The notes under the pieces are model-generated. The model was not told where the DNA came from and did no database searches. It was given only the letters and a program-made list of their open reading frames with translations. Made by a program: the position numbers and the translations under genes. Positions 1 through 38,450 of a DNA stretch of 64,000 nt are shown one piece after another. Each line of letters starts with the position of its first letter. Within the stretch, counting starts at the first letter, position 1. This stretch comes from Microglena sp. YARC. Taxonomy: Eukaryota > Chlorophyta > Chlorophyceae > Chlamydomonadales > Chlamydomonadaceae. Location: the NCBI GenBank assembly GCA_022414725.1, contig CM039462.1, positions 35,780,923-35,844,922 on the forward strand, in the 5' to 3' direction.

Positions 1-130
1 ATCATCATACCCTCCCACCCCCACCCATAGGAGGTTGTCCCAGCTCTGAAGCCGACTCACATTTGAGTCCTGGCCCCTCACCTGTTGGCCCCAGCTGAGG
101 TTGAGGCCCTAAACAATTATAATCATCGTT

Positions 131-161
<31 letters not shown>

Positions 162-445
162 CCCTCCCACCCACCCCGACCCCCACCCATAGGAGGTTGT
201 CCAGCTCTAAAGCTGGTGCTCCAGCCGACCCACATCCGAGCCCTTGCCCCGTACCTGTTGGCCCCAGCTGAGGTTGAGGCCCTGAATAATTATCAAGATC
301 ATCATCATCATCATCATCATACCCTCCCACCCCGACCCCCCACTCATAGGAGGTTGTCCCAGCTCTAAAGCTGGTGCTCCAGCCGACCCACATCCGAGCC
401 CTGGCCCCTCACCTGTTGGCCCCAGCTGAGCTTGAGGCCCTGCAC
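1..445 (+). repeat. Tandem copies (~160 bp, 3x) of a CTF18 exon's splice acceptor and start
   Basis: Three imperfect copies follow one another. The anchor 'aggaggttgtcc' occurs at about 30, 193 and 349. Each copy has a (TCA)n tract, a C-rich stretch, the acceptor 'gctccag' and the first ~60 bases of the Ctf18 exon. Only the third copy runs on into a full exon. The others look like duplicated acceptor regions inside the upstream intron. They could in principle be used as alternative acceptors. Confidence 0.75.
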
Positions 446-533
446 CAGACAGCTGGCATCATGGTGGAGTACGCGCTCTCCTACTCCTTTGAAGACGACT
501 ATGGGGGCGGGGCGCAAGGTGCACAAAAACCAG
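383..533 (+). CDS. CTF18: CTF18 exon (first visible)
   Basis: The acceptor is 'gctccag' at 376-382 and the donor is 'ccag/gtgggc' at 533/534. The exon has 151 nt, starts in phase 0 and ends with one extra base. It encodes the helical segment 'LEALHQTAGIMVEYALSY' and then an acidic and Gly-rich tail. Two degenerate copies of its 5' half lie directly upstream. Confidence 0.7.
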
Positions 534-619
534 GTGGGCAAAAACGGTTTACCACAACCACCATCGCAAAGTGCATTAACCCATTGATAGGTAGGTAGGT
601 AAGTAGGGAAATTGCGAGC

Positions 620-651
<32 letters not shown>

Positions 652-3600
652 GGGGGAGGTGCAAACAAGTGGGTGTGTTCAGAGGGTTACACAATGTGTG
701 TCTTACTACTTACCTGTCCACCTACCTGTCTACCTAGATCCCCACACCTGTCCACCTACATCTTTACCTAGATCCCATCACCTGCACAGGACTCTCCCGC
801 CCAGGTGGCCAGTTCATGGGCCTAGATGGCCAACCCGTCGTGCATTTACATACCTGCCTAACTACCTTTGTACCTGCCAACCCACCTACCTACCTCCCGA
901 CCTACCTACCTACCTACACCGCGACTTGTATACAGGATTCTCCCGTCCTGGTGGCCTGTCCACAGGCCTGGATGGTCAACCCATCGTTCGCACCCTCCCC
1001 CTGCTGCCGCCTGTCGATCTCCTCCACTCCTTTTCTCTCTACGGCACACCTGCGGGGCGTCCCGCCCCTGGGGCCGCCGCTGGAGCCCTAGGGATGTGCA
1101 TGGGCAGGACGGACACTGTCACTACTGCTTCTGCATCGGGTGGAGGGGGCATGGGTGAGGGAGTGTCTCGCATGCACAAGGGCCCAGCCATTGCGCTGTC
1201 AGTTGCGGTGCGCCAACTCATCACACAGCAAGCCAACTTGGAGAGGATCAGGAGAGCTGATGCGGTGAGTGCTATGTATGTGTGTTACCATCCAGGGGTG
1301 GCCAAATCGGCTTTGTGCGCTGGTTCTAGCTCTAGGTCTCGTATAAAGGCGCCTCGCATACACAAGGGTTCAACCATTGCACTGCCAGTGGCCGTGCGCC
1401 AACTCATCACGCAGCAAGCCAACTTGGAGAGGATCAGGAGAGCTGATGCGGTGAGTGCTATGTATGTGTGTTACCATCCAGGGGTGGCCAAATCGGCTTT
1501 GTGCGCTGGTTCTAGATGTAGGTCTCTTATGAAGGCGCCTCACATGCTCAAAGGTCCAACCATTGCACTGTCAGTTGCGGTGCACCAACTCATCACGCAG
1601 CAAGCCAACTCGGAGAGGATTAGGAGAGCAGATGCGGTGAGTGCCTTGTGGGTGGGTGAGTGCGATGTGTGGGTGGGTGTGTTAGAGTCCAGGGGTGGCT
1701 AGATAGGCTACAGGACCCCCCCCCCCCCCCCCCCCCCCCCCACAAAAAAAATGAAAGTCTACTCTAAATTTCCAGGGAGGGGCGGTGAGAGGATCAGGAG
1801 AGCTGATGCGGTGAGTGCCGAGTATTTGATTTAGATACTCACAGTCCAGGGTGGTCAAATCGGCTCCGTGCGTTGGGCCTGGCATGTCTAGCATGAGAGC
1901 GCCTCGCATGCACACGGGTCCAACTACCAACTACCAGCCCCAAAGCCCCCACCCCCCACCCACCCCACACACACACACCGATTCCAATCCCTTCAACCCC
2001 CAACCCAACCCACTGCAGGCCCGCTGGGACTCAACCGATGCTCCAGTGGCTGCAACCACGGCCGGAGTCGAAGGCCAGGGCTTGGCTGTCGTTTCAGGTG
2101 TCGGTGCTGCATATAAGCCAGACAAGAAGAGACTGGAGCTTGGCAAAGCTGGAGCAGGTATGGGGGGTCGGGGGGGGGGGGGGGGGGGGGGCTGCGGAGC
2201 TTAGCAAAGCTGGAGTAGGTATTGTATGTGTGGGGGGGAGAGGGGGGGGTCTGCGGAGCTTGGCAAAGCTGGGGTATGTATGGTATGTGGGGGGGGGAGG
2301 GGGAAGGGGGGGCCTGCGGAGCTTGGCAAAGCTGGAGTATGTATGGTATGTGGGGGGGGGGGGAGGGGGGGGAGCTTGGCAGAGCTGGAGCAGGTATGGA
2401 GCGGCTATTCTACTGTTGATCATGACTATGGGGATGATGATGGTGGTGGTGGGGATAATGATGATGGAACTCATGACGATGGTTGGGATGGTGGCGGTGA
2501 AGCTGCTGATAGTGGTGATGCAGCTCATGATGGTGGTGATAAAGCTGATTATGGAGGTGATGGTGATGATCTGTTAGGTTTCCTGTTGTAGCTGAGAGCT
2601 CCAGATGTGATCAGTGTGCACTTGTACAGCACTTGTACTGATATGTATTTTTACTGATCTGTATTTGTGAAGCACTTGGTCTGAACTGTATTTGATGTTT
2701 GTATGTTACTCATGCAACTTGTGGGAGTCTTCCCCAGCTCTATGTTGTCTGCTCCACTCATGAACTCATCTGTTGTGTTTGTGTCGTCGCCCCTGCTGTC
2801 TGTGGTTCTGCCGCCCCTCTGCCTAGCCAGTGTTGTCTGCTCCACTCATCAACTCATCTCTTGTGTTTGTGTCGTCAACCCTGCTGTCTGTGGTTCTGCC
2901 GCCCCTCTGTCTAGCCTGTGTTGTCTGCTCCACTCATCAACTCCTCTCTTGTGTTGGTGCCGTCAACCCTGCTGTCTGTGTGGTTCTGCCGCCCCTCTGT
3001 CTAGCCTGTGTTGTCTGCTCCACTCATCAACTCCTCTCTTGTGTTGGTGCCGTCAACCCTGCTGTCTGTGTGGTTCTGCAGCCTGTGTTGTCTGCTCCAC
3101 TCATCAACTCCTCTCTTGTGTTGGTGCTCAACCTGCTGTCTGTGTGGTTCTGCGCCCTCTGTCTAGCCTGTGTTGTCTGCTCCACTCATCAACTCCTCTC
3201 TTGTGTTGGTGCCGTCAACCCTGCTGTCTGTGTGGTTCTGCCGCCCCTCTGTCTAGCCTGTGTTGTCTGCTCCACTCATCAACTCCTCTCTTGTGTTTGT
3301 GCCGTCAACCCTGCTGTCTGTGTGGTTCTGCCGCCCTCTGTCTAGCCTGTGTTGTCTGCTCCACTCATCAACTCCTCTCTTGTGTTGGTGCCGTCAACCC
3401 TGCTGTCTGTGTGGTTCTGCCGCCCTCTGTCTAGCCTGTGTTGTCTGCTCACTCATCAACTCCTCTCTTGTGTTGGTGCCGTCAACCCTGCTGTCTGTGT
3501 GGTTCTGCCGCCCCTCTGTCTAGCCTGTGTTGTCTGCTCCACTCATCAACTCCTCTCTTGTGTTGGTGCCGTCAACCCTGCTGTCTGTGTGGTTCTGCCG

Positions 3601-6261
3601 CCCCTCTGTCTAGCCTGTGTTGTCTGCTCCACTCATCAACTCCTCTCTTGTGTTGGTGCCGTCAACCCTGCTGTCTGTGTGGTTCTGCCGCCCCTCTGTC
3701 TAGCCTGTGTTGTCTGCTCCACTCATCAACTCCTCTCTTGTGTTGGTGCCGTCAACCCTGCTGTCTGTGTGGTTCTGCCGCCCCTCTGTCTAGCCTGTGT
3801 TGTCTGCTCCACTCATCAACTCCTCTCTTGTGTTGGTGCCGTCAACCCTGCTGTCTGTGTGGTTTCTGCCGCCCCTCTGTCTAGCCTGTGTTGTCTGCTC
3901 CACTCATCAACTCCTCTCTTGTGTTGGTGCCGTCAACCCTGCTGTCTGTGTGGTTCTGCCGCCCCTCTGTCTAGCCTGTGTTGTCTGCTCCACTCATCAA
4001 CTCCTCTCTTGTGTTGGTGCCGTCAACCCTGCTGTCTGTGTGGTTCTGCCGCCCTCTGTCTAGCCTGTGTTGTCTGCTCCACTCATCAAACTCCTCTCTT
4101 GTGTTGGTGCCGTCAACCCTGCTGTCTGTGTGGTTCTGCCGCCCCTCTGTCTAGCCTGTGTTGTCTGCTCCACTCATCAACTCCTCTCTTGCCCTGTGTT
4201 GTCACTCATCAACTCCTCTCTTGTGTTGGTGCCGTCAACCCTGCTGTCTGTGTGGTTCTGCCGCCCCTCTGTCTAGCCTGTGTTGTCTGCTCCACTCATC
4301 AACTCCTCTCTTGTGTTGGTGCCGTCAACCCTGCTGTCTGTGTGGTTCTGCCGCCCCTCTGTCTAGCCTGTGTTGTCTGCTCCACTCATCAACTCCTCTC
4401 TTGTGTTGGTGCCGTCAACCCTGCTGTCTGTGTGGTTCTGCCGCCCCTCTGTCTAGCCTGTGTTGTCTGCTCCACTCATCAACTCCTCTCTTGTGTTGGT
4501 GCCGTCAACCCTGCTGTCTGTGTGGTTCTGCGCCCCTCTGTCTAGCCTGTGTTGTCTGCTCCACTCATCAACTCCTCTCTTGTGTTGGTGCCGTCAACCC
4601 TGCTGTCTGTGTGGTTCTGCCGCCCCTCTGTCTAGCCTGTGTTGTCTGCTCCACTCATCAACTCCTCTCTTGTGTTGGTGCCGTCAACCCTGCTGTCTGT
4701 GTGGTTCTGCCGCCCCTCTGTCTAGCCTGTGTTGTCTGCTCCACTCATCAACTCCTCTCTTGTGTTGGTGCCGTCAACCCTGCTGTCTGTGTGGTTCTGC
4801 CGCCCCTCTGTCTAGCTGTGTTGTCTGCTCCACTCATCAACTCCTCTCTTGTGTTGGTGCCGTCAACCCTGCTGTCTGTGTGGTTCTGCCGCCCCTCTGT
4901 CTAGCCTGTGTTGTCTGCTCCACTCATCAACTCCTCTCTTGTGTTGGTGCCGTCAACCCTGCTGTCTGTGTGGTTCTGCCGCCCTCTGTCTAGCCTGTGT
5001 TGTCTGCTCCACTCATCAACTCCTCTCTTGTGTTGGTGCCGTCAACCCTGCTGTCTGTGTGGTTCTGCCGCCCCTCTGTCTAGCCTGTGTTGTCTGCTCC
5101 ACTCATCAACTCCTCTCTTGTGTTGGTGCCGTCAACCCTGCTGTCTGTGTGGTTCTGCCGCCCCTCTGTCTAGCCTGTGTTGTCTGCTCCACTCATCAAC
5201 TCCTCTCTTGTGTTGGTGCCGTCAACCCTGCTGTCTGTGTGGTTCTGCGCCCCTCTGTCTAGCCTGTGTTGTCTGCTCCACTCATCAACTCCTCTCTTGT
5301 GTTGGTGCCGTCAACCCTGCTGTCTGTGTGGTTCTGCCGCCCCTCTGTCTAGCCTGTGTTGTCTGCTCCACTCATCAACTCCTCTCTTGTGTTGGTGCCG
5401 TCAACCCTGCTGTCTGTGTGGTTCTGCCGTCCCTCTGCCTAGCCTGTGTTGTCTGCTCCACTCATCAACTCCTCCCTTTGTGTTTGTCTCATCGCCCCTG
5501 CTGTCTGTGCTTCCCTGCCGGGCCCTCTGCCAAGCCTGTGTTGCCTGCTCCACTCATCAACTCCTCTCCTGTGTTTGTGTTGTCGCCCCTGCTGCCTAGG
5601 CACCTGCCGGCCCTTCTGCCAGGCCTGCGTTGTCTGCTCCCCTCATCAACTCCTCTCTTGTGTTTGTGTCGTTGCCCCTGCTGTCTGTGCTTCCCTGCCG
5701 GGCCCTCTGCCAAGCCTGCGTTGTCTGCTCCCCTCATCAACTCCTCTCTTGCATTCTTCTTTTCTCTAGGTGCCTTTGCTGCTACTGCCCATGCTCATGC
5801 CAGCCCTCTGCCAAGCCTGAGTTTCCTGCTTCACTCTTTTGCACTCCCACTGATGATCAATCAATCAAGTACATCAAGCACACTCTGTGTTTGGTCAGAT
5901 AAATTAAGCACCCTCAGTGCCTGGTCAAGTAAATTAAGCACCCTCAGCGGTGGTCGAATACATCAACTACCAACTCCCCCCTTTCCTGTGTTCTTTCTTT
6001 CCTTCAGGAGCCGAAGCCGCTGCTGTGCGTGCTCCTACCCGCCCTTCAGGCAAGCCCGGCTCCAACAAGCCAGTCGCCGTCAACTGGCTCACAAACTTGA
6101 AGAAGGTTGCTGAAGCAAAGCGGAAGATTGCAATTCAAGGGGGCGGGGGCGCTGATGGAGGCCCAGGCAAGGCGAAGGAGGGGCACAAAGTACTGTATCG
6201 CTTCAATGAGGGCTACACGAATGCTGTTAAGAAGCCAATGCTGACCAGTGACTTCTTGTAG
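383..6261 (+). CDS. CTF18: Ctf18-like alternative clamp-loader subunit, C-terminal part (5' end outside window)
   Basis: Four exons (383-533, 966-1264, 2019-2157, 6008-6261) join in phase into 843 nt, that is 280 codons plus stop. In other eukaryotes Ctf18 replaces Rfc1 in a nuclear clamp loader that loads PCNA and supports sister-chromatid cohesion; its C-terminus binds Dcc1 and Ctf8. The recognition rests on features known from the family. Exon 1 has an 'ELEALHQTAGIMVEYALSY' helix like the region after the AAA+ lid. Exon 2 has a basic helix 'QQANLERIRRADA'. The very C-terminus, 'YRFNEGYTNAVKKPML' followed by a few residues, matches the conserved F-x-F-x-E-G-x-(T/S)-N-A-V-(K/R) end of Ctf18. 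The AAA+ ATPase domain must lie upstream of the window. Every exon is flanked by tandem copies of its own splice junction. The short Ala/Lys-rich linker is not conserved, so the family call rests mainly on the two ends. Confidence 0.75.
534..965 (+). repeat. CTF18 intron with simple repeats and a duplicated acceptor
   Basis: The intron holds an (AGAT)n tract near 619-650 and long CCTACCTA-type stretches. A segment at 787-843 is an imperfect copy of 933-991, the polypyrimidine/acceptor region plus the start of the next exon ('ctagatggccaacc' against 'ctggatggtcaacc'). I see no gene here. Confidence 0.6.
966..1264 (+). CDS. CTF18: CTF18 exon (second visible)
   Basis: The acceptor is 'ctgtccacag' ending at 965 and the donor is 'gcg/gtgagt' at 1264/1265. 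The first two bases complete a glycine codon begun in the previous exon. The exon encodes 'PPVDLLHSFSLYG', a Gly/Ala-rich linker, and the basic helix 'QLITQQANLERIRRADA' that resembles the Ctf18 segment after its last conserved loop. The linker is low complexity, so a short unrecognised intron within it is possible. Confidence 0.6.
1163..1815 (+). repeat. 186-bp tandem duplication of CTF18 exon 2 end plus donor
   Basis: The exon end with its donor 'gatgcg/gtgagtg' recurs at 1264, 1450 and 1636 (exactly 186 bp apart), with a partial fourth copy ending at 1810. Each unit also carries a fragment of a dispersed repeat ('ccaggggtggccaaatcgg'). The duplicated exon pieces stay open in frame, so a transcript could in principle include two or three copies of the helix. 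Confidence 0.8.
1711..1750 (+). repeat. Poly-C tract followed by poly-A
   Basis: About 31 consecutive C residues are followed by a short A run. Lengths of such tracts are unreliable in assemblies. Confidence 0.8.
2019..2157 (+). CDS. CTF18: CTF18 exon (third visible)
   Basis: The acceptor is 'caacccactgcag' ending at 2018 and the donor is 'gagcag/gtatgg' at 2157/2158. The exon has 139 nt and ends with one base that completes a glycine codon with the final exon. It encodes an Ala/Gly/Val-rich linker and then 'YKPDKKRLELGKAGA'. There is no recognisable domain. The matching phases on both sides support it. Confidence 0.55.
2134..2400 (+). repeat. Tandem copies (~65 bp, 5x) of CTF18 exon 3 end plus donor
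   Basis: The motif 'agcttggcaaagctgg' followed by a 'gtatg' donor recurs about five times. The copies are separated by G-runs and 'gtatggtatgtggggg' stretches. The array begins at the genuine exon/intron junction at 2157. Confidence 0.75.
2405..2690 (+). other. Intronic GAT/GGT-rich low-complexity stretch
   Basis: A Gly/Asp-encoding GATGGTGGT-type stretch (2430-2580) is open in one frame. The flanking exons join in phase without it and it has no clear acceptor. I treat it as intronic low-complexity sequence. Confidence 0.5.
2690..5830 (+). repeat. 90-bp minisatellite (about 30 copies) in the last CTF18 intron
   Basis: Units of 90 bp (for example 3541, 3631 and 3721) carry 'ctgctccactcatcaactcc' and 'ctgctgtctgtgtggttctg'. 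The core from 3000 to 5440 is nearly identical apart from 1-bp indels. The edge copies, 2730-2930 and 5440-5830, are more diverged and resemble the acceptor and start of the final exon (pyrimidine run, 'ctag' or 'tcgtc', then GCC/CTG-rich sequence ending in 'tctgccaagcc'). I infer that the array grew from that acceptor region. Because 90 is a multiple of three, long frames stay open in it; they are not genes. Confidence 0.9.
6008..6261 (+). CDS. CTF18: CTF18 terminal exon
   Basis: The acceptor is 'ttccttcag' ending at 6007 and the stop TAG is at 6259-6261. The exon encodes a basic linker 'AVNWLTNLKKVAEAKRK', a Gly-rich loop, and the diagnostic C-terminus 'YRFNEGYTNAVKKPML'. A TGTAA motif lies 33 bp after the stop. 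Confidence 0.8.
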
Positions 6262-7640
6262 TGGACGCGGGGGCTGGTTGAGGACAGGGCGGATGTAAGG
6301 GCGTGTCAAAGGAGGGGCACAACGTGTTGTATCGTTTCAATGAGGGCTACACGAATGCTGTTGAGAAGCCAATGCTGACCAGTGACTTCTTGTAGTGGAC
6401 GCGGGGGCTGGTTGAGGACAGGGCGGATGTAAGGGCGTGTCAAAAGAGGGGCACAACGTGTTGTATCGTTTCAATGAGGGCTACACGAATGCTGTTAAGA
6501 AGCCAATGCTGACCAGTGATTTCTTGTAGTGGACGCGGGGGCTGGTTGAGGACAGGGCGGATGTAAGGGCGTGTCAAAGGAGGGGCACAACGTGTTGTAT
6601 CGTTTCAATGAGGGCTATACGAATGCTGTTAAGAAGCCAATGCTGACCAGTGACTTCTTGTAGTGGACGCGGGGGCTGGTTGGAGACAAGGCGGATGTAA
6701 GGGCGTGTCAAAAGAGGGGCACGAAGTGTTGTATCGCTTCAATGAGGGCTACACGAATGCTGTCAAGAAGCCAATGCTGACCAAGGGCTTGTTGTAGAGG
6801 ACGCGGGGGCTGGTTGGAGACAGGGCGGATGTAAGAGCGTGTCAGAGGAGGGGCTTACAGTGTTGTATGACATCAATGAGGGCTACACCAAAGCTGTTAA
6901 GAAGCCAATTCTGACCAAGGGCTTCTTGTAGAGGATGCGGGGGCTGGTTGGAGACAGGGCGGATGTAAGGGAGTGTCAGAGGAGGGGCATACAGTGTTGT
7001 ATGGCATCAATGAGGGCTACGTCAAAGCTGTTAAGAAGCCAATGCTGACCAAGGGCTTGTTGTAGAGGATGCTGGGGCTGGTTGGAGACGGGGCAGCTTG
7101 AAGGGCAATGCGGATGAGGGGCACAGAGAGTTGTTTCAATTCAACGGGGGCTATTCTCATTGTGAATGGTGTCAAGAGGCCCATGCTGACAAAGGACTTA
7201 TTGTGGAGGATGCTGCGGCTGGTTGGAGATAGGGCGGATGTAAGGGCAAGGCGAAGGAGGGGCACAAAGTGTTGTATCGCTTCAATAAGGGCTACACCAA
7301 TGCTGTCAAGAAGCCTATTTTTACCAGTGACTTGTTGTAGTGGGCGCGGGGGGCGGTTGGAGACCGGGCGGGTGTAAGGGTGTGTCAAAGTAGGGTCACT
7401 AAGTGTTGTATTGCTTCAATGAGGGCTACATCAACGCTGTTAAGGAGCGAGTGCTCAGCAGTGACTTCCTGTATTGGGCGCGGTAGGTGGGTGGAGACAG
7501 GGTGAATGAAAGGGCGTGTCAAAGAAGGGGCACAACATGTTGTGTGGCTTCAGTGAGGGCTACACCAACGCTGTTAAGGAGCCAATGCTCACCAAGGGCT
7601 TCTTGTAGTTGATGATGAGGTTGTGTGGAGATCGGGTGAA
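6176..7640 (+). repeat. 134-bp tandem array (about 11 copies) of the CTF18 last-exon end
   Basis: Each unit repeats the bases encoding the Ctf18 C-terminus with its stop, then a G-rich 3'-UTR stretch containing 'gatgtaagg'. Spacing is 134 bp (6181, 6315, 6449). The first units are nearly identical to the real exon. Later units (7080-7640) diverge, with changed codons and altered stops. No acceptor separates the units, so they would lie in the 3'-UTR or downstream of the gene. Confidence 0.85.
6294..6298 (+). promoter_or_regulatory. Possible TGTAA polyadenylation signal of CTF18
   Basis: TGTAA lies 33 bp after the stop codon. Green algae use TGTAA as a poly(A) signal. If the organism is not a green alga this is chance. 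The motif is copied in the following 134-bp units. Confidence 0.25.
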
Positions 7641-8398
7641 TCTCATGGTTGAGGTTGTGTGTGTTGAGGAAGGAAGTGGTGTGGGTGGGTGGGGGGGGGG
7701 GGGGATATTAGGCCTGTCTGGGCCTGATCGAGGGGCTTAGACAGTGGGTCTCGAAAGGGGTTTCGCGTTAGGCAGTAGGGTGGGGTGGAGATACATTGTT
7801 AACCATTTCTAATTCCAGGAGAACTCTTGGTTCAAATGTGGGTTCTTGAGTGCGAGAAATGGTCGTTGTATGGACTGGGACATACCAATTAGATAAACTT
7901 GGTCAAGTGTTTTTCGCCTTAACTGTGCTAGTGTGCTGGTGGTCAGCATGATATGATTTGGGTTCAATGAAGAATGGTCTTTTGAATATAACGATACTTG
8001 TTCGTTGAATAATATTGATTTTACAGTCGAAGACGGTGAGCAGCCAAATTGCTGGTTGGAGCCATGTAAACAAGTCCAAGTTTACTATGCTGGGCGGGGG
8101 TCCGTCCCTTACTCCCTACTAGCTTCTTTTGCTGCCCAGGATCTGTAAAATGTGTACTACCGTACCAAGGACTTTATTTGTAAAGATCCCGCTACAACCT
8201 TCCTAAAAGTAAGCATCCAGTTATCAGCTAAACTACTACTTGAACTTGAACTTGGTAACATGGCTCCAGCCAGCAGTTTGCCTGCTCGCCATCTTCAGCA
8301 GTAAAAGTGTTATGACTCGTGCGTCCTATCGTGAACTGCCCAGCAGGTTTTCCATGTGCTGGAATCCGTCAGCACGAAGTGGTGCGCGGCTACTTCGA

Positions 8399-8399
<1 letters not shown>

Positions 8400-8438
<39 letters not shown>
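8400..8438 (+). repeat. Poly-C tract
   Basis: About 37 consecutive C residues. The tract could form an i-motif, or a G-quadruplex on the other strand. Confidence 0.85.
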
Positions 8439-8440
<2 letters not shown>

Positions 8441-9767
8441 CTTCTATGTTACTGTATTCATACTATCAAAAACCTAATCTCATTCAACAGGTATCCGGAG
8501 GTATCGGTATCTTCAAAGGATCGTCGGTTCTTTAGAGAAACCAAAGCATATCGCGCTATGTGTGAATTCAAACAGTATTCTATCAAATGTTCATAGAAGC
8601 TCTGTGTATGACAGAAGAGCCACACCATGTAGGCCATGCGTATAAATACTTCTGCCCCCTCTCTAAACCAGGCGAACACGCATTAAAAAATGGCTTGGCA
8701 TGAGTGGGTGGTACTTGAACTTGGTTACATGGCTCCAGCCTTTAAGGCTGCTTGCCGTCTTTGGCAGCAACATAACAAATTCAACCCAAAGCATTCGTAT
8801 CAAAATATATTTGATCCAGTCTGTTCATACTATCCCTGATGAAAAAAGCAACTTCTTACGGTTGCAAATCAAGTAAGGGAATTATTTGTTCTCAGATTGG
8901 GAAATCAGGTTATGATAATTACGACTTACATTACTAAGTCTCGCGAGTGGGTGTTAGAAGTACGCATGGGGATGGCCCACCGCTGTCAGTCCCTAAAACG
9001 GCATTCTGCCTGAAGGAGGAAGGTTCGGCCATGTTAAAGAAAAAAATAAAGATTACAAGGGGCTCATGTCCTAGCAGTGAAATTACTTTACCATGATAGA
9101 CCAAGGTAAAGTTCACTGTTCACAGCACCGAGATCAAAGTCAGGTTGACTTATTCCCGTTCGGAACGGGATGGCTCTATCGTAGAGCGATCCCAGCCTGG
9201 ACGAAGCTGGTGAGGGGTCTTTTCAGGTCTCTGTTTCAAATCCTAACGAGGTCATCTGGACCCAACCAGAGTGTCGTCGACCGGCACGGTAAATGGCCCC
9301 TAGGTGCGATGTAAGCCCGTCCATCGCATACTTATGAAGCAGTTCCATGAATACCCACAGTGCACGTCTTTAGAGGTCATTCTGTGACAATTCTTGAATG
9401 TTCAAAATTTCAAAATGTTTTTTTTTCCAAGTTGGCTTGACTGGGAGACATAGCTTTTCTTTCCGGCTGCAGCTACCATCCAGTGGTTTATTCCCATTAT
9501 TTCAACAGTACTGTAAAGCCGATTCTGCCAGCTTCCAGATACACTAAGTAGCTGGTCTGACTGCCTGTCCACTGCATAGCATGCTGTTTGTTTGTGCAAG
9601 GTATGTACTTTACAGTCCAGGGCCCCTAGACCTAAAAAACAGGAAAGGCAGTTTAGAAAACAAGCTCTGGTGAACTGAACCCCAACAAATCGTAAACGAA
9701 CCGGGGGCCCAAAGTTCGTGCTAATGCAGATAATTTAACTTTACGCTTCGTGACACATTTATTTATA

Positions 9768-9773
9768 AATGTA
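9768..9773 (-). promoter_or_regulatory. Possible AATAAA poly(A) signal of the DUF3638-family gene
   Basis: On the minus strand AATAAA lies about 19 bp after the stop at 9792-9794. It sits inside a small palindrome (acatttatttataaatgt). It is placed correctly for the gene end but is AT-rich and short. Confidence 0.3.
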
Positions 9774-9791
9774 ACAAGATGCGCTACAACA

Positions 9792-38450
<28,659 letters not shown>

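Larger units (their letters stand above)
7641..9791. other. Region between convergent genes, no gene seen
   Basis: This is the gap between the 3' ends of the two host genes. It holds a poly-G run near 7691-7705, a 37-base poly-C run at 8401-8437 and two copies of a dispersed repeat (8250-8335 and 8705-8835: 'cttgaacttggtaacatggc' or a variant). A fragment of the 'gtccaggg' dispersed repeat lies at 9612-9700. The short open frames here have no coding signature. Confidence 0.6.

Noticed and set aside
2699..5769. Long overlapping open frames with Cys/Leu-rich repeats
   Set aside because: They come from a 90-bp repeat that is a multiple of three and are open in several frames at once. The array lies in a CTF18 intron whose flanking exons join in phase without it.
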